From Rhodococcoides fascians A44A (GTDB lineage: Bacteria; Actinomycetota; Actinomycetes; Mycobacteriales; Mycobacteriaceae): a stretch of 64,000 bases of DNA. Below are positions 11,266 through 19,451 of the stretch, one piece after another (the first letter of the stretch is position 1; each line of letters starts with the position of its first letter). The stretch spans positions 1 through 64,000 of the forward strand of contig NZ_JMEX01000003.1 of the NCBI RefSeq assembly GCF_000760735.1. The letters run 5' to 3'. A program made the translations under genes and the position numbers. The notes under the pieces were generated by a model. That model searched no databases and was not told the origin of the DNA. It saw only the letters and a program-made list of their open reading frames with translations.

Positions 11266-12090
11266 TCAGTGCGAGTCTGCATGCAGGGCGAGATCGATGT
11301 ACACCGCGGTCAGCAGTGCGAACACGTACGCCTGCAGACCGATGACGAGCATCTCGAACAGCGTGAAGCCGAAGCCCGCTGCAAGGGAGAACACGCCGAA
11401 AATCTTCATTCCCGCCGCGGCCTGGAAGAAGAAGAACTGAGTCGCGCTGAAGAACAGCACGAGCATGAGGTGGCCGGCCAGCATGTTCGCCATGAGACGA
11501 ACGGTGAGCGTGAACGGACGGAGGATGAACGTCGAGATGAACTCGATCGGAATCAGAATGATGTGCAGTGCGGGCGGGACGTCCGGAACCACGACGCTGC
11601 TCTTGACGTACTTGAAGAATCCGTACTTCTTGATTCCCACGTAGTTGAACGTCACGTAGGCGATCAGTGCGAGCACGATCGGCATACCGATTCGAGCGTT
11701 CGGCGAGATGTTCAGGAACGGGATGATGCCCGACAGGTTCATGAACAGCACGGCGAAGAAAATCGTCATGATGATCGGCAGGAACCGCCTGCCCTGCTCC
11801 TTGCCGAGAATCTCGTCGGCGATCTGCACCTTGACGAAGTCCAGCATGTACTCGATGCAGTTCTGCAGACCACGCGGAACGACCTTCGGGCTGCGCATGG
11901 CCACTGCGAACAGCACGACCAACACGAGGGTCATCAGGATGCGGATCAGCATCAGCCGGTCGAGTTCGAAGGGTGTGCCCTCGAACAGCACAGCGGGAGG
12001 AAAGAAGTCGGATAGTGACGGCGGGTGGAACTCCGCAGCCAGGTTGGTGACGCTCAGCGGTCTCTCCCGTGTTCGGGCCGCAGACGCCAA
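11266..12090 (-). CDS. atpB: ATP synthase F0 a subunit
   Basis: Membrane stator subunit that forms the proton half-channels. Five to six hydrophobic helices are visible, and the essential arginine lies in RPFTLTVRLMANMLAGH. The 5' end is uncertain: the frame opens with TTG at 12090 (274 residues, no ribosome site), but GGGAGAG followed by five bases precedes a CTG at 12057 (LSVTNLAAEFHPPSLSD), which matches where Rhodococcus AtpB proteins usually begin as I recall them. I give the outer limit. First of the atpBEFHAGDC genes. Confidence 0.93.
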   Translation of the reverse strand: MASAARTRERPLSVTNLAAEFHPPSLSDFFPPAVLFEGTPFELDRLMLIRILMTLVLVVLFAVAMRSPKVVPRGLQNCIEYMLDFVKVQIADEILGKEQGRRFLPIIMTIFFAVLFMNLSGIIPFLNISPNARIGMPIVLALIAYVTFNYVGIKKYGFFKYVKSSVVVPDVPPALHIILIPIEFISTFILRPFTLTVRLMANMLAGHLMLVLFFSATQFFFFQAAAGMKIFGVFSLAAGFGFTLFEMLVIGLQAYVFALLTAVYIDLALHADSH

Positions 12091-12399
12091 AGGACTGCGG
12101 TTCGATCGGACATTGACGATCTATCAAGTCGACGAGATCGGCTCGAGGTCGTCAGCAGCTGAGGCCTGGTCTTGAAAGGCCAGCGTCTGTCGGGTGTCGG
12201 CGACTCACGTCGACTCGGTAACTTTGCGGCCGCGTCTGTAAGCAATTTCACGCAGCTTCGGTTACCTGCAAGGGCTGTTCTGCACGCCTTTTGTCCTATT
12301 AGCGGCAGTCCTACCCTTACTTGGTCGGAACTTTATCAACACAACTACGACGTTGTGTAGGTGGGGCTACTTCTTGACCGATTACGACTGGTCGTCGTA
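12091..12399 (-). promoter_or_regulatory. 309-bp intergenic leader upstream of atpB
   Basis: No protein gene seen. It probably carries the main atp operon promoter, since the gap is much longer than any other between these co-directional genes. TTGATA on the minus strand (12334-12339) is a possible -35, but the best -10 candidates are weak, so I do not fix a start site. A perfect 7-bp inverted repeat, ACACAAC-TACGAC-GTTGTGT, lies at 12339-12358 overlapping that -35 and could be an operator or small hairpin. Function is inference. Confidence 0.35.
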
Positions 12400-12840
12400 C
12401 TACGCCTTGTCGGATTCAGGATCGTCGACGTAGGGGGCCTTCGTACGGACGACACCGTATACCTCCGCGCCGAGAACCAGAACCAGTGCGGCGATCACCA
12501 CCCCGGCAAGAGCTTTTCTGTTGTAGAAATCCATGTCCTTCAGAACCGCGAGCACGACAACGGCGATCAGCATCTTCACGATCCAGCCCCCGAGCAGCAC
12601 CGCGCCTGCCATCGTCGGCGGAAACTTGGACGTCAGGGCGATGGACAGCGCCGTGGTGAGAATGAATCCCCCACCGAGTGCCGCACCGATGAGCGCACCC
12701 CACAAACCGGGAAGACCGGCGGCCACCGTGGCGACGACGGCTCCTAGAACCGTCAGCGCAAGGAGGCCGATGATTCCGTACCGAACCGCGGCTCGCATCG
12801 AGTCGGACTGATCGGGCACCGGAGAAGGAGAGAAGCTCAC
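12400..12840 (-). CDS. AtpI-like membrane protein (Rv1303 type)
   Basis: A 146-residue protein with four predicted membrane helices (starting near IIGLLALTVLGAVVATVAAG and ending VVIAALVLVLGAEVYGVV) and a short acidic tail. It occupies the position of Rv1303 just before the ATP synthase genes and resembles the AtpI/Uncl group, which helps assemble the c-ring in other bacteria; that role is inferred from position and topology. It starts with GTG 12840, with GGAGAAGGAGAG just upstream as ribosome site. A 309-bp gap separates it from atpB. Confidence 0.78.
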   Translation of the reverse strand: MSFSPSPVPDQSDSMRAAVRYGIIGLLALTVLGAVVATVAAGLPGLWGALIGAALGGGFILTTALSIALTSKFPPTMAGAVLLGGWIVKMLIAVVVLAVLKDMDFYNRKALAGVVIAALVLVLGAEVYGVVRTKAPYVDDPESDKA

Positions 12841-12871
12841 AGCCGCACAGACTACCCAGCCATGTCCGACT

Positions 12872-14086
12872 TCAGGCCCGACGGCCTCGTCCAGCGGACT
12901 TTCTGGTGCGCCTGCGCTGCCTGGCCATGTCGAGACGGATGCTCGGCACGGCCGTCACCACCAGCGCGAAGACCAATCCGGCAGCAACCAGCAACACCAC
13001 TATTCGACGGTCGATCAACGACGAGCCGACGGCGCCGAACGCGAGGACGCCGACCCAGAGGTAGATCACCAACACCACGCGCCGGTGAGAGTGCCCGATC
13101 TGCAGCAAACGGTGGTGCAGGTGCATCTTGTCCGGACTGAACGGACTCCGGCCTGCGCGCGTCCGTCGGATCACCGCGAGAAGGAGATCGAGGATCGGGA
13201 TGAACATCACCGCGCCGACCAGTAGCAACGGCGACAGCAGACCGAGGAGGTCGCGTGGGCCGTACGCGACGAGCGGGATTCTGCCCGACGCACTGGTCGC
13301 GACCGTCGCGAGCATCAGCCCGATCATCATGGACCCGGAGTCGCCCATGAAGATCCGCGCAGGCTGGAAATTGTGCGGAAGAAATCCCAGGCAGGCACCG
13401 GCCAACGTCGCCGCGATGATCGCCGGCGGATAGATACCGGTGTCGCCGCCCTGCTCGTGCAACAGTCCGACGGAGAAGACACAGATGGCGAGCGACGCGA
13501 TCAACCCGAGCCCTGCCGCGAGGCCGTCCAGACCGTCGACGAAGTTCATGGCATTGACCATCACGACCGTCACCAGCACCGTCACCAGCCCGGCCTGGAG
13601 CTGATCGAGCACGAGAGTGCTACCGCCGTCCGGCCCCCAAGGCAGATAGACGATGTTCCAACTCACGCCCATCACGACGAGCACACCCGCCGCCGTCACC
13701 TGCCCGACGAATTTGGTGAGCGCGTCGAGGCCCCATCGGTCGTCGATGATCCCCACCGCCACGATGACGAAACCGGCGACGGCCGCAGCTCGGACGTCCT
13801 GGTTGTAGGCCGAGTCGAAACCACGTGCGAGAGCAGGCAGCTGCGACGCGAACAACAAGGCAACCAGCATCCCGAGGAACATTCCGGTTCCGCCGAGACG
13901 CGGCGTCGGCGTCACGTGCACGTCGCGGTCACGGGGAGCGGCGACGGCACCGAACTTGACGGCGAGCACCCGCACACCACCGGTCGCCAGGAAGGTCACC
14001 ACCGCAGCCGTGAAGAACACCAGCAGGAGTTCGCGGATCGGAACGCCTGCGCCCTGGCCGGACTGAGCGAGAACCTCGACCGTCAT
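12872..14086 (-). CDS. wecA: WecA-type undecaprenyl/decaprenyl-phosphate GlcNAc-1-phosphate transferase
   Basis: Predicted 404-residue polytopic membrane enzyme (about 11 helices) that transfers GlcNAc-1-phosphate from UDP-GlcNAc to polyprenyl phosphate, the first step in linker-unit synthesis for arabinogalactan in Mycobacteriales (Rv1302 ortholog by position). Conserved acidic motifs are visible: VGIIDDRWGLDAL, NFVDGLDGLAAG and the cytoplasmic HHRLLQIGHSHRR histidine loop. A 4-bp ATGA overlap joins it to glyA. The C-terminus is basic (RRRTRKSAGRGRR). Confidence 0.9.
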   Translation of the reverse strand: MTVEVLAQSGQGAGVPIRELLLVFFTAAVVTFLATGGVRVLAVKFGAVAAPRDRDVHVTPTPRLGGTGMFLGMLVALLFASQLPALARGFDSAYNQDVRAAAVAGFVIVAVGIIDDRWGLDALTKFVGQVTAAGVLVVMGVSWNIVYLPWGPDGGSTLVLDQLQAGLVTVLVTVVMVNAMNFVDGLDGLAAGLGLIASLAICVFSVGLLHEQGGDTGIYPPAIIAATLAGACLGFLPHNFQPARIFMGDSGSMMIGLMLATVATSASGRIPLVAYGPRDLLGLLSPLLLVGAVMFIPILDLLLAVIRRTRAGRSPFSPDKMHLHHRLLQIGHSHRRVVLVIYLWVGVLAFGAVGSSLIDRRIVVLLVAAGLVFALVVTAVPSIRLDMARQRRRTRKSAGRGRRA

Positions 14087-15366
14087 ATGCCGGGATACGC
14101 AGGCTTGCGTGCCACGAGGGTGGTGACCTCGTCCCTGACGGCGGCGAGTTCACGGTCACCGTTGGCGGTGCCTGCCTCGGCGCGCACCGCACGGGCCACG
14201 AGAGATCCGACCGCGTTCATGTCCGCCGCGTCGAACCCCTGTGTCGTCACAGCCGCGGAACCGACCCGGATGCCCGACGCCACCGCAGGCGGCGCGGGGT
14301 CGAACGGAATCGCGTTCTTGTTGAGGGTGATGCCGGCTGCGGCACATCGTGCTTCGGCGGTACGTCCGTCGATCCCCAGATGCTGGAGGTCGAACAGAAT
14401 CAGATGTGTGTCCGTCCCTCCGGACACGGCACGCATCCCGGCGTCGGTCAAGGACGCGGACAGTGTCTGCGCGTTCGCGACGACCTGGGCTGCGTAGCGT
14501 GCATAGCTCTCGGTCTGCGCCTCGCCGAACGCGACGGCCTTGGCCGCGATCGTGTGCATCATCGGCCCGCCCTGGCCGAACGGGAACACAGCCTTGTCGA
14601 TGGCGCGTGCGTGCTCCGCGCGGCACATCAACATTCCTCCGCGAGGCCCTCGCAGCACCTTGTGAGTGGTCGCGGACACCACGTCGGCGTACGGCACGGG
14701 CGAGGGAATCGCCTTGCCTGCCACCAGTCCGACGAAGTGCGCTGCGTCCACCCACAGGATGGCGCCCACCTCGTCGGCGATGGCTCTGAAGGCCGCGAAG
14801 TCGAGCTCACGCGAGTACGCCGTCGCCCCGGCGACGATGATGCGCGGGCGGTGGACCAACGCGAGTTCACGGACCTCGTCGTAATCGATCAGTTCCGTGT
14901 CTTTTCGCACGTGATACGGCACCGCGGTGAACCATCGGCCGGAGAAGTTGACCGTCGCCCCGTGGGTGAGGTGGCCGCCGTGCGGGAGGCTCATCGCCAG
15001 AATCGAGTCGCCCGGCTGCGCGAAGGCTGCATAGACCGCGAGGTTCGCCGAAGCGCCGGAATGAGGTTGCACGTTGACGTGATCCGCGCCGAACAGTGCC
15101 TTCGCTCGTTCGATCGCAATGGTCTCCGCACGATCGACGACCTCGCAGCCCCCGTAGTACCGCGCACCCGGGTAACCCTCGGCGTACTTGTTGGTCAGCA
15201 CGCTCCCCTGCGCCGCGAGAACAGCAGGCGACGTCAGATTCTCGCTCGCGATGAGCTGCAGACCGCCACGTTGACGGTCCAGCTCGTCCAGGACGATGCC
15301 CGCGATCTCGGGATCGGACGCCTCGAGCGCCGCGAAGTCGGGTCCGTGGAAACGCGGCTCGGTCAT
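14083..15366 (-). CDS. glyA: serine hydroxymethyltransferase
   Basis: A 427-residue PLP enzyme of the SHMT family, converting serine and tetrahydrofolate to glycine and methylene-tetrahydrofolate. The PLP lysine is Lys236 in SATTHKVLRGPRGG; YAEGYPGARYYGG and the IASENLTSP segment are also typical. It is inserted between the Sua5-type gene and wecA, joined to both by 4-bp ATGA overlaps; these two are adjacent in M. tuberculosis (Rv1301-Rv1302). This may be a second SHMT, since a housekeeping glyA usually lies elsewhere, so substrate preference is uncertain. Confidence 0.92.
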   Translation of the reverse strand: MTEPRFHGPDFAALEASDPEIAGIVLDELDRQRGGLQLIASENLTSPAVLAAQGSVLTNKYAEGYPGARYYGGCEVVDRAETIAIERAKALFGADHVNVQPHSGASANLAVYAAFAQPGDSILAMSLPHGGHLTHGATVNFSGRWFTAVPYHVRKDTELIDYDEVRELALVHRPRIIVAGATAYSRELDFAAFRAIADEVGAILWVDAAHFVGLVAGKAIPSPVPYADVVSATTHKVLRGPRGGMLMCRAEHARAIDKAVFPFGQGGPMMHTIAAKAVAFGEAQTESYARYAAQVVANAQTLSASLTDAGMRAVSGGTDTHLILFDLQHLGIDGRTAEARCAAAGITLNKNAIPFDPAPPAVASGIRVGSAAVTTQGFDAADMNAVGSLVARAVRAEAGTANGDRELAAVRDEVTTLVARKPAYPGI

Positions 15367-16028
15367 GCCGAACTCCCCTGCGTCAGGCTCTCCGCCGTCA
15401 CTCCGAGCACCTCGGCGACGGCTTCGGTCGCGATGGCTCCGGCGCGCAGGATCCTCGGCTGCTCGGACGTGAGATCGACGATCGTCGACGCTTTCGCGTG
15501 CGCCGCAGGCCCGCCGTCGAGATACACCGCCGCAGATCCGCCGAGCTGATCGCGAGCTTCGACGACAGTCGTAGCCGGCGGTTGTCCGGAGATGTTCGCA
15601 CTCGAGACGGCGAGCGGTCCGACTTCGCGGAGCAGTTCGAGCGCCACCGGGTGCAGCGGCATCCTGAGCATCACCGTGCCCTGCGCGTCACCGAGGTCCC
15701 AGGCAAGGGACGGTGCCTGCTGCACGACGAGGCTCAGCGCGCCCGGCCAGAAGGCCCGAATCAGATCTCTGGTGCGCGGCCTGACACTGCCGACCAGCCC
15801 GTCGATGGTGTTCCACGAACCCACGAGAACAGGAACCGGCATGTCGCGCCCACGGCCCTTGGCGCGGAGAAGGTCGGTGACCGCGCTGCCGTCGAATGCA
15901 TCGGCCGCGAGGCCGTACAACGTGTCCGTCGGCATGACCACGAGGCGGCCGGATTTGAGTGCGCCTCTGGCTGCAGACAACCCTGCTGTTCGTGAATCGG
16001 CGTGCTGGCAGTCGTAGACGGTACTCAC
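15363..16028 (-). CDS. L-threonylcarbamoyladenylate synthase (Sua5/YrdC family)
   Basis: A 221-residue cytosolic enzyme that makes threonylcarbamoyl-AMP from threonine, bicarbonate and ATP, the first step in tRNA t6A37 modification. The core motifs are present: MPTDTLYGLAADA, RAKGRGRDMPVPVLVG for nucleotide binding and VSSANISGQPP. It is the YrdC-domain form with a short C-terminal tail, not full-length Sua5. It starts at GTG 16028, since an ATG at this position is absent. It overlaps glyA by 4 bp and lies 85 bp after prmC. Confidence 0.9.
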   Translation of the reverse strand: MSTVYDCQHADSRTAGLSAARGALKSGRLVVMPTDTLYGLAADAFDGSAVTDLLRAKGRGRDMPVPVLVGSWNTIDGLVGSVRPRTRDLIRAFWPGALSLVVQQAPSLAWDLGDAQGTVMLRMPLHPVALELLREVGPLAVSSANISGQPPATTVVEARDQLGGSAAVYLDGGPAAHAKASTIVDLTSEQPRILRAGAIATEAVAEVLGVTAESLTQGSSA

Positions 16029-16113
16029 CCGTTCATCTTCTCACCTGTGTCTCCCGCGGTGCAGGACGCCTCTGCCGTGCGTCGCCTACCCGTCCGGCGG
16101 CAGCCGAGTGATG

Positions 16114-16998
16114 TCAGCTGTCTGCGGACACTGCGCGCGACGCGACGACGAACCGGGGCCGTCCGGACAGGTCGGCATGCTCGACGACGTCGCCGAACAC
16201 GCGGCGCTTCTCGAACAGCGCAGCCACGCGATCACCGTGAGAATCGTCGTGTTCGACGCCTACTCCCCCGCCGACGCGGAGCCACCGCGCGATGTTCTGG
16301 ATCATCGGCTCGATGACCGACAGACCGTCGACACCTCCGAACAGGGCGAGATGCGGGTCGTGATCGATCACCTCGGGATCCAGCTCGGCGCCCTCCGGGA
16401 TGTAGGGCGGATTGGCGACCACGACGTCGACGCGGCCGTCCAGCTCTCGTAGCAGTTCGCGGTCGGTGACATCGCCGTGGTGGAGGGTGATGGGCGTGTC
16501 TCCCCGCTCGGCCCGCAGGTCGGCGTTGCGTCTGGCCCACGCGAGAGCCGACGGGTCGAGTTCGACGGCGTGGACCTGAGCGTCGGGCCTGGCGTTGGCG
16601 AGCGCCAGCGCGAGTGCCCCCGATCCGGTACACAGATCGAGAATCACCGGCGGCTTGCGATCGACGCCCTCGAGGAATGCGAGCGCCCACCCGAGCAGCA
16701 GCTCCGTCTCCGGCCGCGGAACGAAAACCCCCGGTCCGACCTCGACGTCGATGTTGCCGAGCGCCGTCGTTCCGGTGATGTACTGCAACGGGATTCGCTT
16801 GGCACGCTGTTCGATGGTGCGGTTGTAGGCCTCGACCACCTCGGGTTCCACGAGAGGGACCAGCCCGAGCCGACCACGCTCGACTCCGACGAGATGAGAC
16901 GCGAGGAGTTCCGCGTCCACCCGCGGGCTCGGAACACCGGCCGCTTCGAGTATCGCTGTTGCTTCGAGAATGGCCAGTCGAAGAGGTTTCCGGGTCAC
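16114..16998 (-). CDS. prmC: peptide chain release factor N5-glutamine methyltransferase
   Basis: A 294-residue SAM-dependent methyltransferase (HemK/PrmC) that methylates the GGQ glutamine of release factors. The N-terminal helical domain is followed by the PRPETELL substrate loop (95-102), the SAM motif DLCTGSGALALALA (121-134) and the catalytic NPPY at 196-199. The frame is open upstream, but GTG 16998 gives the canonical VTRKPLRLAILEA start. The partner prfA is two genes upstream; in mycobacteria prfA and prmC are adjacent, here a SHOCT gene separates them. Confidence 0.93.
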   Translation of the reverse strand: MTRKPLRLAILEATAILEAAGVPSPRVDAELLASHLVGVERGRLGLVPLVEPEVVEAYNRTIEQRAKRIPLQYITGTTALGNIDVEVGPGVFVPRPETELLLGWALAFLEGVDRKPPVILDLCTGSGALALALANARPDAQVHAVELDPSALAWARRNADLRAERGDTPITLHHGDVTDRELLRELDGRVDVVVANPPYIPEGAELDPEVIDHDPHLALFGGVDGLSVIEPMIQNIARWLRVGGGVGVEHDDSHGDRVAALFEKRRVFGDVVEHADLSGRPRFVVASRAVSADS

Positions 16999-17039
16999 GG
17001 TTACAGCCTGCCACGTCCCGCCGGCCACCCACGCGACGG

Positions 17040-17780
17040 TCAGATTCGCTTCAGCAGCTCGGCCTTCTTCGAGAAGAACTCGTCGTCCGTCAGGATGCCT
17101 TTGCCGTGCAGTGCCGCCAACGCCTCGATGGCCGACGTGATCTCGTCGAGATTCGTCGACGGTGGCGCTACCGGGCTCGTCGCCGGCGCGGGATCTGGTG
17201 CGGAACCGGAGATCGAATCGGCCGGCGCGGGATCCACCAGCGGAAGACTTGCCGCGGTGAACGTTCCGTACTGGCTGGTGAACTCCACCGAGCCTGGACT
17301 CCCGCCCTGCTGTTGCTGAACACCGCCGATGGAGTGGTCGAGAGTGTCGTACACCGACAACCGTCCACCGACCAGAACCGCGAGCCGCCGCGCAGCAGGA
17401 AAATACGCGTACTGCGAACCGTTCTGCCCGCCGCTCGAACTGGGGCTTCCGAGGCCGCTCGGCCACCAGTTCCCGCCGAAACCCTGGTTCGACTGCAGCG
17501 GCGGATAGATCTGGTGCGAGGCCAGAAGCTCGGACAGATCGCGGCACAGGCCGTCGACGCGAGCTTTGAGACCGTGATCGAACATGTTGCCGACCATCGT
17601 CATTCCGCCGCGCATCCACTGCCCGCCGCCACCGAGCTCGGGAATGTGGAACTGCGCCATCGATCCCCGGCCTGCATTCACGGCGTCGAGCATCGCCCGC
17701 ACAGCGTCGGTGGATACTCCGTGGCGAGCGGCCAGGTCCGCCACGGCGTCCTCGCCGGTGGGTGTGAGCTGCTGATGCAT
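17040..17780 (-). CDS. SHOCT-domain protein
   Basis: A 246-residue protein of unknown function. The C-terminal 35 residues form a SHOCT domain (LDEITSAIEALAALHGKGIL then TDDEFFSKKAELLKRI), a short helical module often found at the ends of actinobacterial proteins and thought to aid oligomerisation. The N-terminal 20 residues look like a small helix-turn-helix-like segment (HGVSTDAVRAMLDAV), and the centre is rich in Gly, Ser, Gln and Asn. AAGGGG five bases before ATG 17780 supports the start. Inserted between prfA and prmC; no function is assigned. Confidence 0.8.
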   Translation of the reverse strand: MHQQLTPTGEDAVADLAARHGVSTDAVRAMLDAVNAGRGSMAQFHIPELGGGGQWMRGGMTMVGNMFDHGLKARVDGLCRDLSELLASHQIYPPLQSNQGFGGNWWPSGLGSPSSSGGQNGSQYAYFPAARRLAVLVGGRLSVYDTLDHSIGGVQQQQGGSPGSVEFTSQYGTFTAASLPLVDPAPADSISGSAPDPAPATSPVAPPSTNLDEITSAIEALAALHGKGILTDDEFFSKKAELLKRI

Positions 17781-17841
17781 CGGTTCCCCTTCGTGTGCCC
17801 GTGCGGTGTCGTGCAGCGGAACCTACGCGCTCACGACCACA

Positions 17842-18921
17842 TCATTCTGCCTGCATCCGAGCGTCGCGGTCGGCCTTGCCCAGAGCGTCGAGGAGAGCGT
17901 CGAGCTCGCCGTCGAGCACCGCGTCGAGATTGTGAGACTTGAACCCGATCCGGTGATCGGTGATGCGGTTCTCCGGAAAGTTGTACGTGCGGATGCGTTC
18001 CGAGCGGTCGACGGTACGGACCTGGCTCGCCCGACCGGCCGCGGCTTCCTCGTCGGCAGCCTCTTCGGCTGCGGCCTGCAACCGCGCGGCGAGTACCTGC
18101 ATCGCACGCGCCTTGTTCTGCAACTGCGACCGCTCGTTCTGGCAGGTGACGACGATGCCCGTCGGCAAGTGCGTGATGCGCACCGCGGAGTCCGTCGTGT
18201 TGACGCCCTGACCACCCTTGCCCGAGGACCGGTAGACGTCGATGCGCAGGTCGGTCTCGTCGATCTGGACTTCCTCTACCTCGTCGGGCTCCGGATAGAC
18301 GAGAATTCCGGCGGCCGACGTGTGCACTCGGCCCTGCGATTCGGTCACGGGAACGCGCTGCACGCGGTGGACTCCACCTTCGAACTTCAGCCGCGCCCAG
18401 ACGCCGTCGAGCGGATCGCCTTTGGCTTTGATCGACAGGGTCGCGTCCTTGTAACCGCCGAGATCCGACACGTTCGCGTCGAGAATTTCGACGCGCCATC
18501 CGCGACGCTCGGCGTACCGGACGTACATCCGTGCGAGGTCCGCGGCGAACAGCGCTGATTCCTCGCCGCCCTCACCGGACTTGACCTCCATGACGATGTC
18601 GTCGCCGTCGTGCGGATCGCGCGGTGCGAGCAGATCGGCGAGCGTCTGTTCGAGCGACTCGACGGTGTGCTCGAGCTCCGGAATCTCGGCAGCGAAGGAT
18701 GCGTCGTCGGCGGCGAGCTCACGAGCGGCAGCCAGATCGTCCGTGGCGGACATCAGCTTTCCGTGCACCGACATGATCGGCGCCAGCTCGGCGAAACGCT
18801 TGCCTGCCTTGCGCGCAGCGGACGGATCGTTGTGCAGAGCCGGATCGGCCAACTGCTGCTCGAGGCCTGAATGTTCGGCCAGAATGTCGTCGATGGCCGA
18901 AGGCTTCGTGGTCCTCGCCAT
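17842..18921 (-). CDS. prfA: peptide chain release factor 1
   Basis: A 359-residue class I release factor that recognises UAA and UAG and triggers peptide release at the ribosome. The peptidyl-hydrolase motif GGQ is at 236-238 ([17 protein letters not shown]), and PVT at 191-193 is the RF1-type codon-recognition tripeptide. The N-terminus is helical. The start at ATG 18921 ([13 protein letters not shown]) is the standard position, although the frame is open to 19206. Gln238 is the expected target of PrmC encoded two genes downstream. A terminator lies between rpmE and this gene. Confidence 0.95.
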   Translation of the reverse strand: MARTTKPSAIDDILAEHSGLEQQLADPALHNDPSAARKAGKRFAELAPIMSVHGKLMSATDDLAAARELAADDASFAAEIPELEHTVESLEQTLADLLAPRDPHDGDDIVMEVKSGEGGEESALFAADLARMYVRYAERRGWRVEILDANVSDLGGYKDATLSIKAKGDPLDGVWARLKFEGGVHRVQRVPVTESQGRVHTSAAGILVYPEPDEVEEVQIDETDLRIDVYRSSGKGGQGVNTTDSAVRITHLPTGIVVTCQNERSQLQNKARAMQVLAARLQAAAEEAADEEAAAGRASQVRTVDRSERIRTYNFPENRITDHRIGFKSHNLDAVLDGELDALLDALGKADRDARMQAE

Positions 18922-18973
18922 GGTGTCGCTCCGCTCTGCTTCCCTGAAAAAGAATCGGTGGTGAAAAGCCGAA

Positions 18974-19004
18974 CGCCCGCCCTGCAGACATCGCAGGACG
19001 GGCG
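18974..19004 (-). terminator. intrinsic terminator between rpmE and prfA
   Basis: On the minus strand CGCCCGTCCTGC (18993-19004) pairs with GCAGGGCGGGCG (18974-18985) as a 12-bp stem, with one G-U wobble and a 7-nt loop, followed by TTCGGCTTTT. It starts 12 bases after the rpmE stop and should end the rpmE message or attenuate read-through into prfA. Confidence 0.75.
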
Positions 19005-19016
19005 TCGGGAGAGCAG

Positions 19017-19250
19017 CTAGCTGTCGGCTGCAGCCTTCTTGCCGGCGCGCTTTCCGTAGCGAGCCTCGAAGCGTGCAACGCGACCACCGGTGTCGAGGAT
19101 CTTCTGCTTGCCCGTGTAGAACGGGTGGCACTGCGAGCACACCTCGACGTTGATGCGCTCTTTGTCGGTGGTGCTGCGCGTCTCGAAAGTATTTCCGCAA
19201 CCGCACACGACCGTGGTCAGCGTGTAGTCGGGGTGAATTCCTGCCTTCAT
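19017..19250 (-). CDS. rpmE: ribosomal protein bL31 (zinc-binding form)
   Basis: A 77-residue 50S subunit protein. Four cysteines in the pattern C16-x-C18 and C38-x2-C41 ([16 protein letters not shown]) mark the zinc-binding (C+) type, which is normally made when zinc is plentiful. The tail is Lys/Arg/Ala-rich. ATG 19250 has AAGGGA as ribosome site. Followed by a strong intrinsic terminator. Confidence 0.96.
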   Translation of the reverse strand: MKAGIHPDYTLTTVVCGCGNTFETRSTTDKERINVEVCSQCHPFYTGKQKILDTGGRVARFEARYGKRAGKKAAADS

Positions 19251-19409
19251 GGTGTCCCTTTCATATGGTCGCCGGGTCGACCTCGCCGTTCGAGGACGTG
19301 AACCGGAACCGGACTCGGCCGTTCAGTATGCCAGATATGCGATCCGACCTGCTAATCGCTCACCGACAGTGGCTTCAACACGAACCCCTGTCGGCTTGTT
19401 CCCCGCTGG

Positions 19410-19445
19410 GAGTACTTGTGTGTCCCAGGGGACACACAAGTACTC
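19410..19445 (-). terminator. perfect 16-bp palindrome just after rho
   Basis: GAGTACTTGTGTGTCC (19410-19425) and GGACACACAAGTACTC (19430-19445) form a perfect 16-bp stem with a 4-base loop, seven bases after the rho stop codon on the minus strand. No U-run follows, so it fits the actinobacterial I-shaped terminator type rather than a classical one. It could also be an mRNA-stabilising hairpin. Between it and rpmE, 19251-19409 holds only the presumed rpmE promoter. Confidence 0.6.
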
Positions 19446-19451
19446 ACGAGG

